DNA of 64,000 nt, from positions 67,995,433 to 68,059,432 of the forward strand of contig CM050690.1 of NCBI GenBank assembly GCA_027574665.1. Reading direction: 5' to 3'. Source of the stretch: Rhynochetos jubatus (taxonomy: Eukaryota; Chordata; Aves; Eurypygiformes; Rhynochetidae). The notes under the pieces were generated by a model. That model was not told where the DNA came from and did no database searches. It saw only the letters and a program-made list of their open reading frames with translations. This document shows, piece by piece, positions 12,622 through 23,469 of this stretch; within the stretch, counting starts at the first letter, position 1; each line of letters starts with the position of its first letter. The translations under genes and the position numbers were made by a program.

Positions 12622-13054
12622 ACCTTCATTCTTCTGACTACTCTGTGTCTATAATTAATTTTTGTGTCAAATCTGTTGGTCCATCTAGTTTGCAGCCAAC
12701 CAGATTGGATAAAAAAATCTGAGTTTATTGTGGAATGTGGTCTCAAGAGAACCCAACACTATCGTTATGGCAAAGTTAAGCCAAATAAATTCTAGAGTTG
12801 TTGTTTGGATGACAAAGAGATTCAAAACTGTAGATGCCATGAGTGTTACAAGACTGGCATGAACAGCCTGACTTTTAAGGAAAATGGATGACTGAGTGCC
12901 AGCCTGCAGCTGATGAAGAGCTTGGATGATGAGAAATGCAGCTAACAGGGGGAGCCAACAGAGAACAACAGTTTGTGCAGAAGAGTGCACAAGGTAGTCC
13001 AAGAGGTTGTTTTCAGAACAGCATAGCTGTATCACTACAGTGACAGGGACACTG
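12622..13054. other. Stretch upstream of a CR1 fragment
   Basis: A minus-strand frame of 116 codons (12,685-13,035) crosses this stretch. Its peptide is leucine-rich and hydrophobic but matches nothing I know. It may be chance, or an unrecognised 5' part of the CR1-linked element that follows. Confidence 0.4.
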
Positions 13055-14012
13055 ACATGGGCCTGTGTCTATGGAATCACAAGCTGTTCTCTCTGAAAGG
13101 AAGTGTTCTTTACCTACTGTGGTTTTGCAGCAATAGACTTGATGTTCAAGACGTTTCCAGTGGAAGAATAAACAACAGCTTCCCAACACAGGTGATCAGG
13201 GACCCAAGGAGCAGAAGTGCTCTGCTGGACCTGATACAGACAAGGAGGATTTGGTCAGGGATGTGAAGAACAGGGACAAGCTTAGCTGCAGGGATCATGA
13301 GGTGGTGGAGATCACGATCCTGAGAGGATAGAACAGGGCAAACACCAGGACCACAACCCTGTACTTCGGGAGAGCAGAATTTGTCCTGTTCAGAGATCTG
13401 CTTGGAAGAATCCCACGGGATATGGCCCTGGAGAGGAGTCCAGCTGAGCTGGTGTAACCTCTACCACATTGAAGAATAGACCATCCCACGATGCAGAAAT
13501 GAAGCAAAGGGGACAGTAGGCCTGTATGGAATGGGCAAGGAGCTCCTGAGTGGACTCAGACACAGAAAGGAATTCCACAGGAGGTGGAAGGGAGGATGAA
13601 TAGGTGGCTCAGGAGGAATATAGGGATGCTTTCTGACCAAGTAGGAACAGTCTTAGGAAAGCCAAAACTCACCTGGAGTTGAATATGGTAAGAGATGTGA
13701 TCAGGAACAAGAAAGATTCCCACAGGGACATCAGCAGCAAGAGTAGGGAAGCATGGCCCCACTGCTAAACTAGGCAGGGGTCCTTGTGACAAAGGAGACA
13801 GAGGTAGCTGAGGTACTCAGCGTCTTCTTCACCTCTGTGTTTACTGGTAAGACTTACCCTCAGTAATCCCAGGCACCAGTCCAGGGCAAGGTAGATTTAC
13901 TCTCAGTGGGGGATGATCTGGCTATGGAACATACAAATAAACTGAACCTACATCATCCATGGGCCTGATGCAATGCACGCACAAGTGCTAGGGGAGCTGG
14001 CCTCTGTCATTA
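13055..14012 (+). mobile_element. CR1 LINE fragment: endonuclease end to start of RT
   Basis: A plus-strand CR1 ORF2 fragment, broken by many substitutions and frameshifts. Recognisable pieces in order are the endonuclease C-terminus ('ALLDLI' at about 13,218-13,245), the endonuclease-RT linker ('RKAK.HLELN' at about 13,655-13,685), and the N-terminal RT phrase around 'MGPDAMHAQVLGELA' (13,955-14,005, one frameshift). The remainder of RT and the 3' tail are absent. The upstream 70 or so bases also resemble the start of the copy at 45,935. It is old and certainly inactive. Confidence 0.75.
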
Positions 14013-16628
14013 CACCCAGGCAACCTAAGCAGGACAAGGAAACTAAGATACTTCTCTACTTCTTTACCCTGGTCCTGAAGTGACCCTTTAGCCATTATGT
14101 GCTTACCTACCACTGTCAAGCAGTAACAACATGCTTGGCTTCACTGGACACCAATAAAACACCATTTCTGCTGTGAACAGCTTGAAGTCTTCAAGCAGAG
14201 ACAGATAAAATTCACAGGGTGACTGGGGAAAATCTTTCTGCATTTTTCCATGTGGCTCTTTCTGTCCTCTTCTGCAGGTCAGTGGTAGAGAAGACACTTG
14301 GCAGACAGAGGACTGCAGCTATGAAGGAAGTGAATTTCAGTGAACATCTGAGGGCATGACCTTGTTACACTACGGAGGACAACTCTCTGGTATGATCTAG
14401 GCTTTTTTAATATGGACATGCTGTGTTCCCGAGGCTACAAGCTAAAGAAACAGGAGGCCACTGGGAAGGTCCTCCTTTGTGTGCGCTGCTTGACAAGCCC
14501 CTGTCCTGTCTGATATGAGTGATACTTTGCCTTGATGATGATAATCTAACGAGCAGGGAACAGGAGCACTGTGTTCCAGGATTAGAAAGTTATGCATTGT
14601 AGCAGAGACATTGGGGGGGGGGGGGTGTTGCATGGCTGTCATCGCGAGAAAGTGATAGAGCAGTGTAAGGACAATTAGGCAGTGTAGGTGGTTTATGCAG
14701 TGTTCTGATAAGAAACAGATAAACCTCTGGCTGTAATACTGTCATACAAGTAGTGGCGTAAAGGCCTGAGTAAAAAAAAAATTAAAAAATTGACAAATGT
14801 GTATCTTTATTTACAGCTTTGTCTCCTAGACTACTTCTTTTCTTGGGAAATGATCTCATACACTGTGCTTAAGTCATGGTCATCTCAGACACAGATTCAT
14901 GTTGGAATCTTTTGTTTTGTTGATCAAATGCACGAAACAGTATTTAGTTTTAGGTTTGGGTTGTTTATTTTGGGTTTTGGTGGTGTTTCTTTTTAATTTT
15001 ATTTTATTTTATTTAGGGGAAATACCAATCCAAAGGGATTTCGTTCAATGCAGTATAATGTGTCTGGGATTTGTTACTTGTTTTTAACAGAACTTAAACT
15101 AAGAAGGCACTACCAGGGCACTTGCAGTGCGTTCTTGCTTGATGTATACCATACAATTCTGCCCAGCAACCCTGGATTCTTGCAATTTGTGTCTAATGAA
15201 AGCATTGCCTTTAGGCAAAAACAAACAAACAAACAAAAAAATCCAATCTTGACCAGGAGAGAGCAAGGAATAAAGAATTAACCATTTCTTAATAGTTGAT
15301 TCTGGTAGTTGATTCTCCTTTGCACTAATTGCCGGAGCTTAACTTTTACCTTCGTAAAACAAACAAAAAGGAATTCCATGCCAATGAGCTTATAAATTCC
15401 CGTTTGCATGAAGCTTCAAACACCACCATTCCAGGGTAAATGTGCATGATGGAAAGCATTAGGCTGGATTCACCCTTGGCCTATAGCTCTGCTGAACCCG
15501 GCTGAGCAATACGGGTAATGTAATAGCCTCACAGACACAGACTGCCTCACCTCTTGTCTGAACAAGTTATACCCAGTGCTTTAATTCGCACTAACCCGGT
15601 TTAAATCTGGCACAGCTGTGTAATAGTTGTTAGCTGTTGCCCAGTCAATCAGACTGTCATTTACTCTGCAGCATAATCATGTTGATTAAAACCCATTTGT
15701 GCTAGCACGTATCTAATGTAAACATCTACTGATTTTGCCTTTAGAAAAATGATTTGCTGATGCATCCATACAGGTTGAAAACTAAGTGGACTTCCTTTTC
15801 CCGTCTGAAAACTCGCTTCTGATGCGTGGAGGCGAAGAAAAGATACTACCACTAACATCACTCAGAAAAGCTATCAACATGTACAAAAGCCATTGTGGAG
15901 TAATAAAGTTAAACAAGCATTCTCACAGGCCTCATGTCCCGTGCACTGCAGGTAAACATTTCCTTTTTCACTATTCTAACAACAAGGAACTATTATACTG
16001 TGCTAGCAGCCTGTTAGGTTAACATTCTCCCCTCATTATGTCCACAGACACTCACACTCGTAACAACATGCTGAATACAGAGAAGACTTTTACAATGTTT
16101 GGAATTCATTTCAGCTGTGTACTGTTAGACTCACTCTTCAAACTAAGGCGGGTAGACCAGTCCTGCTCTCATTAAACGTAATGACAATTTAAATATTGAT
16201 TTCAAAGGAAGTAGCACTGGACTTTCATGGAACATGGAATCGAAGATAAAAGATGGTGGTGAGGTAAGGTTCTGATTCTGTCCTGCCAGCCTGTGCAGTG
16301 AATTTATGAACAGAACATATGTTATAATATGCTTGTCACGATGGAGAGAAAATGATGCACATCCACTTCCTGGCTTGTTTTCACACACATCCTTTATAAC
16401 ATTGTTTGATAACCCATGAAGAGATCCTGGACCACATCCTCTGCTTATGTAATAGGCATAAATCCAATGACTTCCAAAGAACTGTTGTGGCACAACATTC
16501 TCCAGGTGAGGACACAGGCTGTGAGGTATGTTGCACTACAGATGAATAAGCATTGTTGTCCTTACAGGTAACAAGCTGTGTGATTTTTCCATGCAGTATT
16601 AATTTTGGTGAAAGCAATACAGCTTTTC
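14013..16628. other. Non-coding stretch, one G13 run
   Basis: A run of 13 G is at 14,613-14,625, and a T/A-rich patch is at 14,990-15,015. The part from 15,290 to 15,960 contains no repeat I recognise and keeps several CpGs (15,331-15,620 and 15,800-15,835). It could be a conserved non-coding element, but that needs alignment to other birds. No gene is recognised. Confidence 0.45.
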
Positions 16629-16800
16629 ATGGAGTCACAGAATGTCTGAGGTTGGAAGGGACCTCTGGAGGTCACCTGGTCCAACCCCTCTGCTCAAGCA
16701 GGCCCACAGGGAGCTGGCTACCCAGAATCATGTCCAGATGGCTTTGCTCACTTCAGGTAGTTGTACACACTGATAAGATGCCTCCTTTAGGTGTGTGTGC
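16629..16800 (-). mobile_element. CR1 LINE 3' end fragment (minus strand)
   Basis: The start, 'gagtcacagaatg', is the complement of the CR1 3' end. It is followed by the complement of the conserved 'ggtccaacccctctgctcaa' region at 16,677-16,697. From about 16,757 the text jumps to a more 5' part of CR1 ('actgataagatgcctcc'), so the copy carries an internal deletion. No coding capacity remains. Confidence 0.75.
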
Positions 16801-19800
16801 TTCACGGAACAGTTTGCTGTGTGGTTGATGGGTGTTGCTTTTGTTGTTTTGTATTTCCTGGCAAGGCACTGCTAACAACTACTGATATGGACTTAATAAT
16901 TAATTAGAAAAACATTAAATGAGCTGTGACTTGTAAAATAAAACACTCCACTTGCAGATGTTTCAACACTGCAATCTGAGTAAAAAGACTGATTTGCAGG
17001 CTGTCTTCCACAGACAAATTCTGCAGTGCTACCATCTTTTGTGAAAAATTCGCTCTTCATTTTGGCCCTCTTATTGTAAGCCCCAAATAAGAAAACCAAT
17101 CCATTCCTTGCTTTTCACACAGCAATTCCGTTTAAGAAGCTAATGCTCATATAAGAGCCAAGCCCTGATTTATGTGCTAATTGTTATTATGACTGAGAGA
17201 TGAACTATTTGAGGGTCGTGTCCTACCTTCCAACACATAAATGAAATTTTCGGTTGAAGTCAAGATAGTGCCTACTGGATGCCTGTCTGTGAGCAGGCTC
17301 AGAGATACTGCTCTTTCCAAGGGATTCTCCAGAAGGAAAGATGGTGCAAATGACACGAGGATTTTCAGTGGTTTTCCTAAATGCCTAAAACTGGTCCCTG
17401 TAACTCCATCCTACCCCTAAGACAGCATTGCAGACAGATGCCTTGTACTTGGCTTCTGACAGTAGAGCAAATCAAGGCCAAGTGGTGTAAAGTTTTCACA
17501 GGATTTTGTTCCTGGCCTCTGTCTCTTCTGTCAGTCCCATTAAGCTAGCTTGCCTGGAAATGTTAAAGTGATGCAACCTTGGCAAACACCACTACCACCG
17601 CCACTTTGGCAAACAACCTCTCCAGTTGCCATGAGAGCTCTCAGAGGTCCGCCTTTCCAGGCACGAGTATTCAGCTAATTAATTGGAGAGATTTAAATAC
17701 AAAATTGGACTGCATGAAAGGGGAAAGTCCACAGGAGAGCCCAGGGGTGGGTACAGCTTGCAAAGGGAGCCCAGGTAATCCAGTTCTTCAGGGAAAGCAG
17801 TGTTGTGGTTTAACCCCTTGCTAGTAGGGATGGACTGAGAACTGTTCTCAAAGCTTTAATGTGTGAACGGTTAATGTAATGCAAGGCTAAAACTGCCAGA
17901 ATGTTCAAAGTGCAGGCAGAGGGACAAACTAAACCTTGAATTGCTGAAGTCTGCAGGCAGCGTGTCTCTCAAATACCAGACAGCAAGCATGACAGGGAGC
18001 CTTTGAGGGCTACACGGTTTATTCCAGGAAGCATCAAATTATCATAAGAAATTAAATGGGGTTTTAGTGGGACAGGGGATGCATAGGCACATAGTATGTG
18101 CCACATTTTAGATGAGAGTGAAAGATGGGTCCTGGAATCGCTGCTGATTACTCATTTTCAGTGCTTAACCGTGTTCATCCCAGTTTGTCATCCTGTCCCT
18201 GGCAGAATGCCATGTGATATTCTCCTTCAGTTATTGTCCAGAAATACAGTATATTTCTGCCAACTGCTGTCATGGTTTGTTTCTTGAGACGGCAATACTC
18301 TGTTGTGAGTTATGATATAAAAAGCTTTATCACAACTCTCTCATAAGATACTATTTTTGCTGGCTAAGCAAGGCCAGTGTATATTGTAATGTCCTTGGCA
18401 TGGTAACAATCTTTGTTATCACAGCTGAAAGCTGCTAAGATGTCTTGTTCTGTTACAAGTCCTGTGGACTCTACAACAAGCATACTGTATATAAAAATGC
18501 AATAGCTTTCTTCATAAATCACTAGATATAGAGAGATTGAATCTAGGAAACTGATGAGCATCTTAGATAATAAACTAATATTGTTCCAGTAACTGCTGTT
18601 TTGTAACTTATTTTGTATGCCATTTTATTGATCTACTCCCATTTGTAATATAAGCCTCTGTATTTGTCTCTAAGTCTTTACTGATATTGTTGTGATAGGC
18701 AAGAAAGAAATTACAGCAATCATCTGTAGAGAATGTTTAAAATGCTGAGGGCCAGCAATTGAAGGCAAAATCTAATTATTTTGGATACAACCACAATTCT
18801 GTTACCACTAAGTTTTCTTCAGAATAATTTACATCAAAGGCCAGAAGAAATCCTATTTGTAGGTATAAAAATCTCTGAATGCCTATATGGAAAAAATGTC
18901 CTCTTTTTTTCTTGCCAAATGTCACCTAAATTCCACTTGTAGTGCAGTCTTTTGCTTCTGCTAACTATCAAGTCCCTCTGCATTTCACTTTAAATCAAAT
19001 GCAAAATAATGGTGTGGCCTCTAATGCACACCAAAGAAGGAAAGAGAGTTGCTTCAGTGAATGTTTGATCCAGTCCAAGAATGGAGCCAGTTTCAAGTAC
19101 TCATTTATCCAGGGCCTGATGGTTACACCTAGAGAAGCTTTCTCTTTGCTGTCACAGGGACCTGCCCACCTTCTGTTCAAAACAAAACCAAACCGGATTA
19201 ATTACTCCTGCTCTTGTCAGCGAAGTTGCTTTGTTATACTGTGAAAACTTTAAAAAGAGAATAACGCAACAGGAAGGTCTTAACGCTTACTTTCTCTGGT
19301 GGGAGGACACCAATGGGACTATCTGAGACCTGGTGACATGTCTGTAAATCAAACTGACACCATTAGGTTTTGAAATGTCTACAAAAAACACTCTATTTCC
19401 TTCCTTCAGCAGTATGTCTCTCATTGATGCTGAGGCACTAGGCCCTGCAAGGCTGGGTGGCCGTGGTGATGCACATGTGTGTGCAGACTCCCAGCCAGTG
19501 AGGCAGGGAGCCTGTCCCCACGCCTTCTGCTGTCGTGCGGATCTGGCTTTGCTGCCAGGAGTGACCTTTCCTGTCTTTGTACCAGAAGCAGCCAGTGAAA
19601 ACTCAGGCCGGACACACCACATACCCAGCCGCATGGTGTCAATTCCTTGACCTCTTGCACCGTAAGGTTATGTTTTGACATTGTGGAGATGATGGAGTTA
19701 CTGAACATACAGGTTGCCATCCCACAGTCCTTCACTACCTACAGAAATTCTTGAGTGTGAGGTTTGGTTTGAGTATATGCTATGTTGCATGAACTTACTT

Positions 19801-21553
19801 GTTCTGCCTTATAGACATGGACGTTTACGTTTAAACGGGTTGGATATGTTTGGCCTCTCCTGCTTACTCACACAAGCCTCTGAAGTATAAAACCTGGTAA
19901 TGAAAGCAATCTGCAGGGAGTGAGGGGAGGCTGAGGTGCAGGCAGCTCTTACAGCCCATTCAGTTTGTTGGCAATCAAGTAGTTTTGGTATCCTATCAAC
20001 CAGATGCAGATTTTTTGTATTCCTCTCCTGGACTCTGGTATTGTGGTGGTGATAGTTTCCTGGTGAAAGTTACAGCATGACAAAACCTGATCTAGCTCTC
20101 TCTGCATCTAGACATGACTGACCTAATTATTCCAGGCGTTTGTGCATCCTGTCTGTGGGTCACAAGTGGTTAGCCGTGTAGTGTGCAAATGAAACTGGCT
20201 CTCTACCCCCTTATAGTGTTTGCAGGCAGCTCTTAGCATGGCATCTCCACTCTCACACCCTCTTTCAGCATGTACCCTAGTCTGTGGCTGCCATACTCAC
20301 TCCCATTCTGTATTTTGCTGCTTTCTTATTGCATGGCTGCTTCTCAAATGCTTAGAAAGGTGGAGTAACTTCCACTCCATTTTAGCTTCACAGCCTTCCC
20401 ACTGTCTGCTGCTGTAGCTGTTAAAATGTGTGATGAAAGTCATTCTCCTGAGCTGTGGGATTTGAGGATTTTTTTTTTTCACTGAATAATGTATTTTTGC
20501 CCATCTGAATGCTGTCTGCATAATGGGGACTGACATAGGATGGTGGGCAACAGGCACGTCACCAATGAAACTGTTTCTTTTATCAAGGGCTGTATTTGCC
20601 TAGGCTGTGTGACACAAAGGTTCAGTCTCTTCTTCTGATCCAGGAGATTGCTACAGAAATTCTGTGATAAAATCATGAAGATATTGGTGGAGCTGGGATG
20701 TAAAGCCTCATGTTCTGTCTCTGTGAGTAGTGTCCTAATCACTTGCATGCTGCTGCCTGTTAAGTAACCACAGGCACCAGTCAAAGTGAAGGAGAACTGC
20801 CCCACCACCCCTGCAAAAGCCCTGCCTCAAAACCAGAGAAGCATGCAGAGGTGTGAGGAAGCAGGGCATGGAATGTGGGACCTTTGTCCTCAGTGGTTAG
20901 AAAGAAGAGAGACCTTTCTTCTCTGCTGCTCTGCTGACCCTTGAGCTCAGTGTTTTCTCCTGTTTTTACAGAGGTGGAAAAACCAAACGTTTTGGTTTGG
21001 CTGGAATTATAAGTCTTGTTGGTACAAAATGGAATTTTTCAGGTTTCCCCTTAACTGGTAAGAATAACTGAAGAGTGGAATGTTGAGACTGGCTACCAAG
21101 TTAAGGACAAGCAATTGCAGTGCCCATTCAGCAGTCCGACTCCTCGCACTCTCTCCTCCCCTGAATGCTGCTGCGGAGTCATTCTCCAGCCTGTGCTGGC
21201 AACCCCTCCCCATTCATCTTCCTTGTCCTTGCACATGGAAATGTACTAGCATCAGCTGCCGTTTCACAATATCCTTCCTTCTCTCTCCCTGTGCTGGTTC
21301 TCCATCTCTTGGTTTGCCACGCTATCACCCTCAACTCACTTTCAGATCTCATTTTACTTCTTTGAAAGGTGCATTGCTGGACCCTCTTGCGGGTGAGCTC
21401 TGCGAGCAAAACAGGGGATATAGACCAAATCACTCACCCGGTTCGCTCCCTCCTACCTCCATAAGAAACAAGTGTGAAGCTGCTGTGGACCAAAGCTAGG
21501 AATTGCCTTTTTGCTTTGTGATAACTTTGCGATTGCTTTGTGACCATCTTTGC
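16801..21553. other. Non-coding stretch, no recognised element
   Basis: No gene or repeat can be assigned with confidence. Several frames of 80-140 codons (for example 19,287-19,634 minus and 21,080-21,499 plus) overlap one another on both strands and carry no known domain. The T-rich run near 20,470 is simple sequence. Confidence 0.5.
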
Positions 21554-22058
21554 GGTCTATCGCTTCCTTCTCCAAGTGACAGAGGAGCTGGCAAGAAGGG
21601 GTGCCATGCTGGATCTTGTTCTCACCAACAGGGAGGGGCTGGTGGGGAATGTGATGTTCAAGGGCAGCTTTGGCTTAAATGGTAGAGTCTGAGATCATTA
21701 TGGAGGCGAGGAGGGTGCGCAGCAAGCTCGCTACCTGGACTGCAGGAGAGGAGACTTTAGCCTCTTCAGGGAACTGATTGTCATAGTCCCATGGGATGAA
21801 GTCCTGGAGGGAAGAGGGGTCCCAGGAAAGCTGGTGAATATTCAAGGATCTTCTCCTCCAGGCTCAGGAGCTGTGCATCCCGGTGAAGAGGAAGTCAGGC
21901 CAAAACGCCAGGAGGCCTGCATGGATGAACAAGCAGCTCCTGGGAAACTGAGGCACAGAAAGGAAGACCACAGTGGGTGGAAGCAGGGACAGGGAGCCTG
22001 GGAGGATTACAGGGAAGTTGTCCAACAAGTTAAGGACTGAGAGAATGGAGAGTCACCG

Positions 22059-22676
22059 ATGGTTAGAGAGGATCAAGTTTGGGAACACATGAGGAACCTG
22101 AAGGTGCACAAGTCTGTGGGACCTGATGAAACACATCTGCGGGTCCTGACAGAACTAGTGGATGAGGTTGCAAAAACTCTATCCATCATATTCGAGAAGA
22201 CGTGGTGGTGGATAAAAAAATGGCTTGATGGTCACAGTCAGAGAGTTGTGGACAACAGCTCAATGTGTGAGTGGAGACCAGTGACGAGCGGCATTCCTCA
22301 GGGATTGGTATTGGGGCCAGTGCTGTTTAATAACTTTGTCAGTGACAGGGATGATGGGACTGAGTGCGCTCTCAGCAAGTTTGCCAATGACATCAAGCTG
22401 TGTGGTGCAGTTGACATGCTGGAGGGAAGGGATGCCATCCAGAGGGACCTGGACAGGCTGGAGAGCTGGGCCTGTGCCAGCTTCATGGAGTTCAACAATG
22501 CCAAGTGCAAGGTCCTGCACCTGGGTCGGGGCAATCCCAAGCACAAGGACAGGCTGGGTGGAGAATGGATGGAGAGCAGCCCTGAGGAGAAGGACTTGGG
22601 GGTACTGGAGGATGAACAGCTGGACATGAGCCATCAGTGTACACTAGCAGCCAACCGTATCCTGGGCTGCATCTAG
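22059..22676 (+). pseudogene. CR1 ORF2 reverse transcriptase remnant (205 codons)
   Basis: An open frame of 205 codons encoding the flanks of a CR1 reverse transcriptase. Residues 17-46 are the N-terminal RT phrase with '[12 protein letters not shown]' and 'LSIIFEK'. Residues 52-64 are the 'WLDG.SQRVV' region, directly joined after an in-frame deletion that removes the fingers and the first catalytic aspartate motif. GIPQG is at residues 78-82. The second catalytic motif, normally F-A-D-D, reads F-A-N-D at residues 108-111 (22,380-22,391). Residues 150-160 carry '[11 protein letters not shown]', and the frame ends after 'NRILGCI' at a TAG where the family has a lysine codon. The initiator ATG is incidental. 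The enzyme cannot be active. Confidence 0.88.
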
Positions 22677-22807
22677 AGAAATGTGGCCAGCAGGTCGAGG
22701 GAGAAGATTCTCCCACCCTACTCTGCTCTCATGAGACCCCACCTGGATTCTCATGAGAGCAGTTCTGTGTCCAGCTCTGGGGCCCCCCAGCATCAGAAGG
22801 ATATTGA

Positions 22808-23183
22808 TTGGTTGAAGCGAGTCCAGAGGAGGCCACAAAGATGCTGAGAGGACTGGAGCACCTCTCCCTTGGGGACAGGCTGAGTGAGTTGGGTTTGTTC
22901 AGGAGAAGAGAAGGCTCCAGGGAGACCTTATTGCACCTTCCAGTACCTGCAGGGGCCGACAAGGAAGCGGGGGGGGGGACTTTTTACAAGGGCCTGTAGT
23001 GACAGGAGAAGGGTAATGGGTTTAAATTGAAAGCAGGGAGATTTAGATTAGATATCAGGAAAAAAATTCTTCACAGAGAGGGTGGTGAGGCACTGGGACA
23101 GGTTGCTCAGAGAAGCTGTGGGTGCCCCATCCCTGGAAGTGCTCAGGGCCAGGCTGGATGAGGCTTTGAGCAACCTGGTCTAG
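22808..23183 (+). pseudogene. CR1 ORF2 C-terminal remnant
   Basis: The conserved C-terminal phrase 'ATKMLRGLEHLSLGDRL' is readable from about 22,832, followed by 'SELGLF'. A frameshift and a G-run (22,969-22,978) come next. The region just before the native stop TAG (23,181) reads 'LEVLRARLDEALSNLV' with minor change. This part continues the RT remnant upstream but is separated from it by a stop and frame shifts. Confidence 0.75.
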
Positions 23184-23254
23184 TGGAGGGTGTCCCTGCC
23201 CATGGCAGGGGGGTTGGAACTAGATGATATTTAAGGTCCCTTCCAACCTAAACC

Positions 23255-23278
23255 ATTCCATGATTCTATGATTCTATG
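23255..23278 (+). repeat. CR1 tail: ATTCCATG + (ATTCTATG)2
   Basis: Three consecutive eight-base units end the element. This octamer tail is the recognition end for the CR1 reverse transcriptase in birds. It both fixes the 3' boundary and supports an avian source. Confidence 0.93.
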
Positions 23279-23445
23279 CTTTGTCACCAGTATTTGCTTT
23301 GTGATTTGATTTTTTTCCTTTGATGTCATTTCCTGACACTAAGAGTTTCCTCACCTTTTCGGTGTCTGGAATGTTAAACATTAATCTGGAAAAAAGCTGG
23401 AAGCATCCATGGAAACTTTCAACCACCTGCTTCATGGATTTCCTG

Positions 23446-23469
23446 CCCCCCCCCCCCCCCTTTTTTTTT
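23446..23469. repeat. C15T9 homopyrimidine tract
   Basis: Fifteen C are followed directly by nine T. This is simple sequence, and a pure pyrimidine strand of this kind can form unusual structures and is prone to length error. Confidence 0.9.

Larger units (their letters stand above)
21554..23278 (+). mobile_element. CR1 LINE, 5'-truncated, with intact 3' tail
   Basis: This is the best-preserved retroposon in the window. It opens in the endonuclease domain of ORF2 (frame from 21,564: 'FLLQVTEELARRGAMLDLVL', then 'TNREGLVGNV'). It then passes through the linker ('ARRPAWMN'-like, near 21,900-21,930), an RT domain with a large internal deletion, the ORF2 C-terminus, and a stop codon TAG at 23,181-23,183 after 'ALSNLV'. 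It ends with the 3' UTR and three tail units (23,255-23,278). In the family, ORF2 encodes an endonuclease plus reverse transcriptase that drives target-primed reverse transcription. This copy is dead: frameshifts, a stop at 22,674, and loss of catalytic residues. Flanking 20-base near-repeats are noted under findings. Confidence 0.92.

Noticed and set aside
12685-13035. 116-codon hydrophobic minus-strand frame
   Set aside because: No known membrane protein pattern. It is adjacent to a CR1-linked element and probably non-coding.
17801-17817. 17-base match to the start of common avian ERVK-type LTRs (TGTTGTGGTTTAACCCC)
   Set aside because: The resemblance stops after 17 bases and the following sequence does not continue as an LTR, so at most it is a tiny relic.
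22260-22634. Minus-strand frames of 109 and 124 codons
   Set aside because: Antisense shadows of the CR1 RT remnant at 22,059-22,676.
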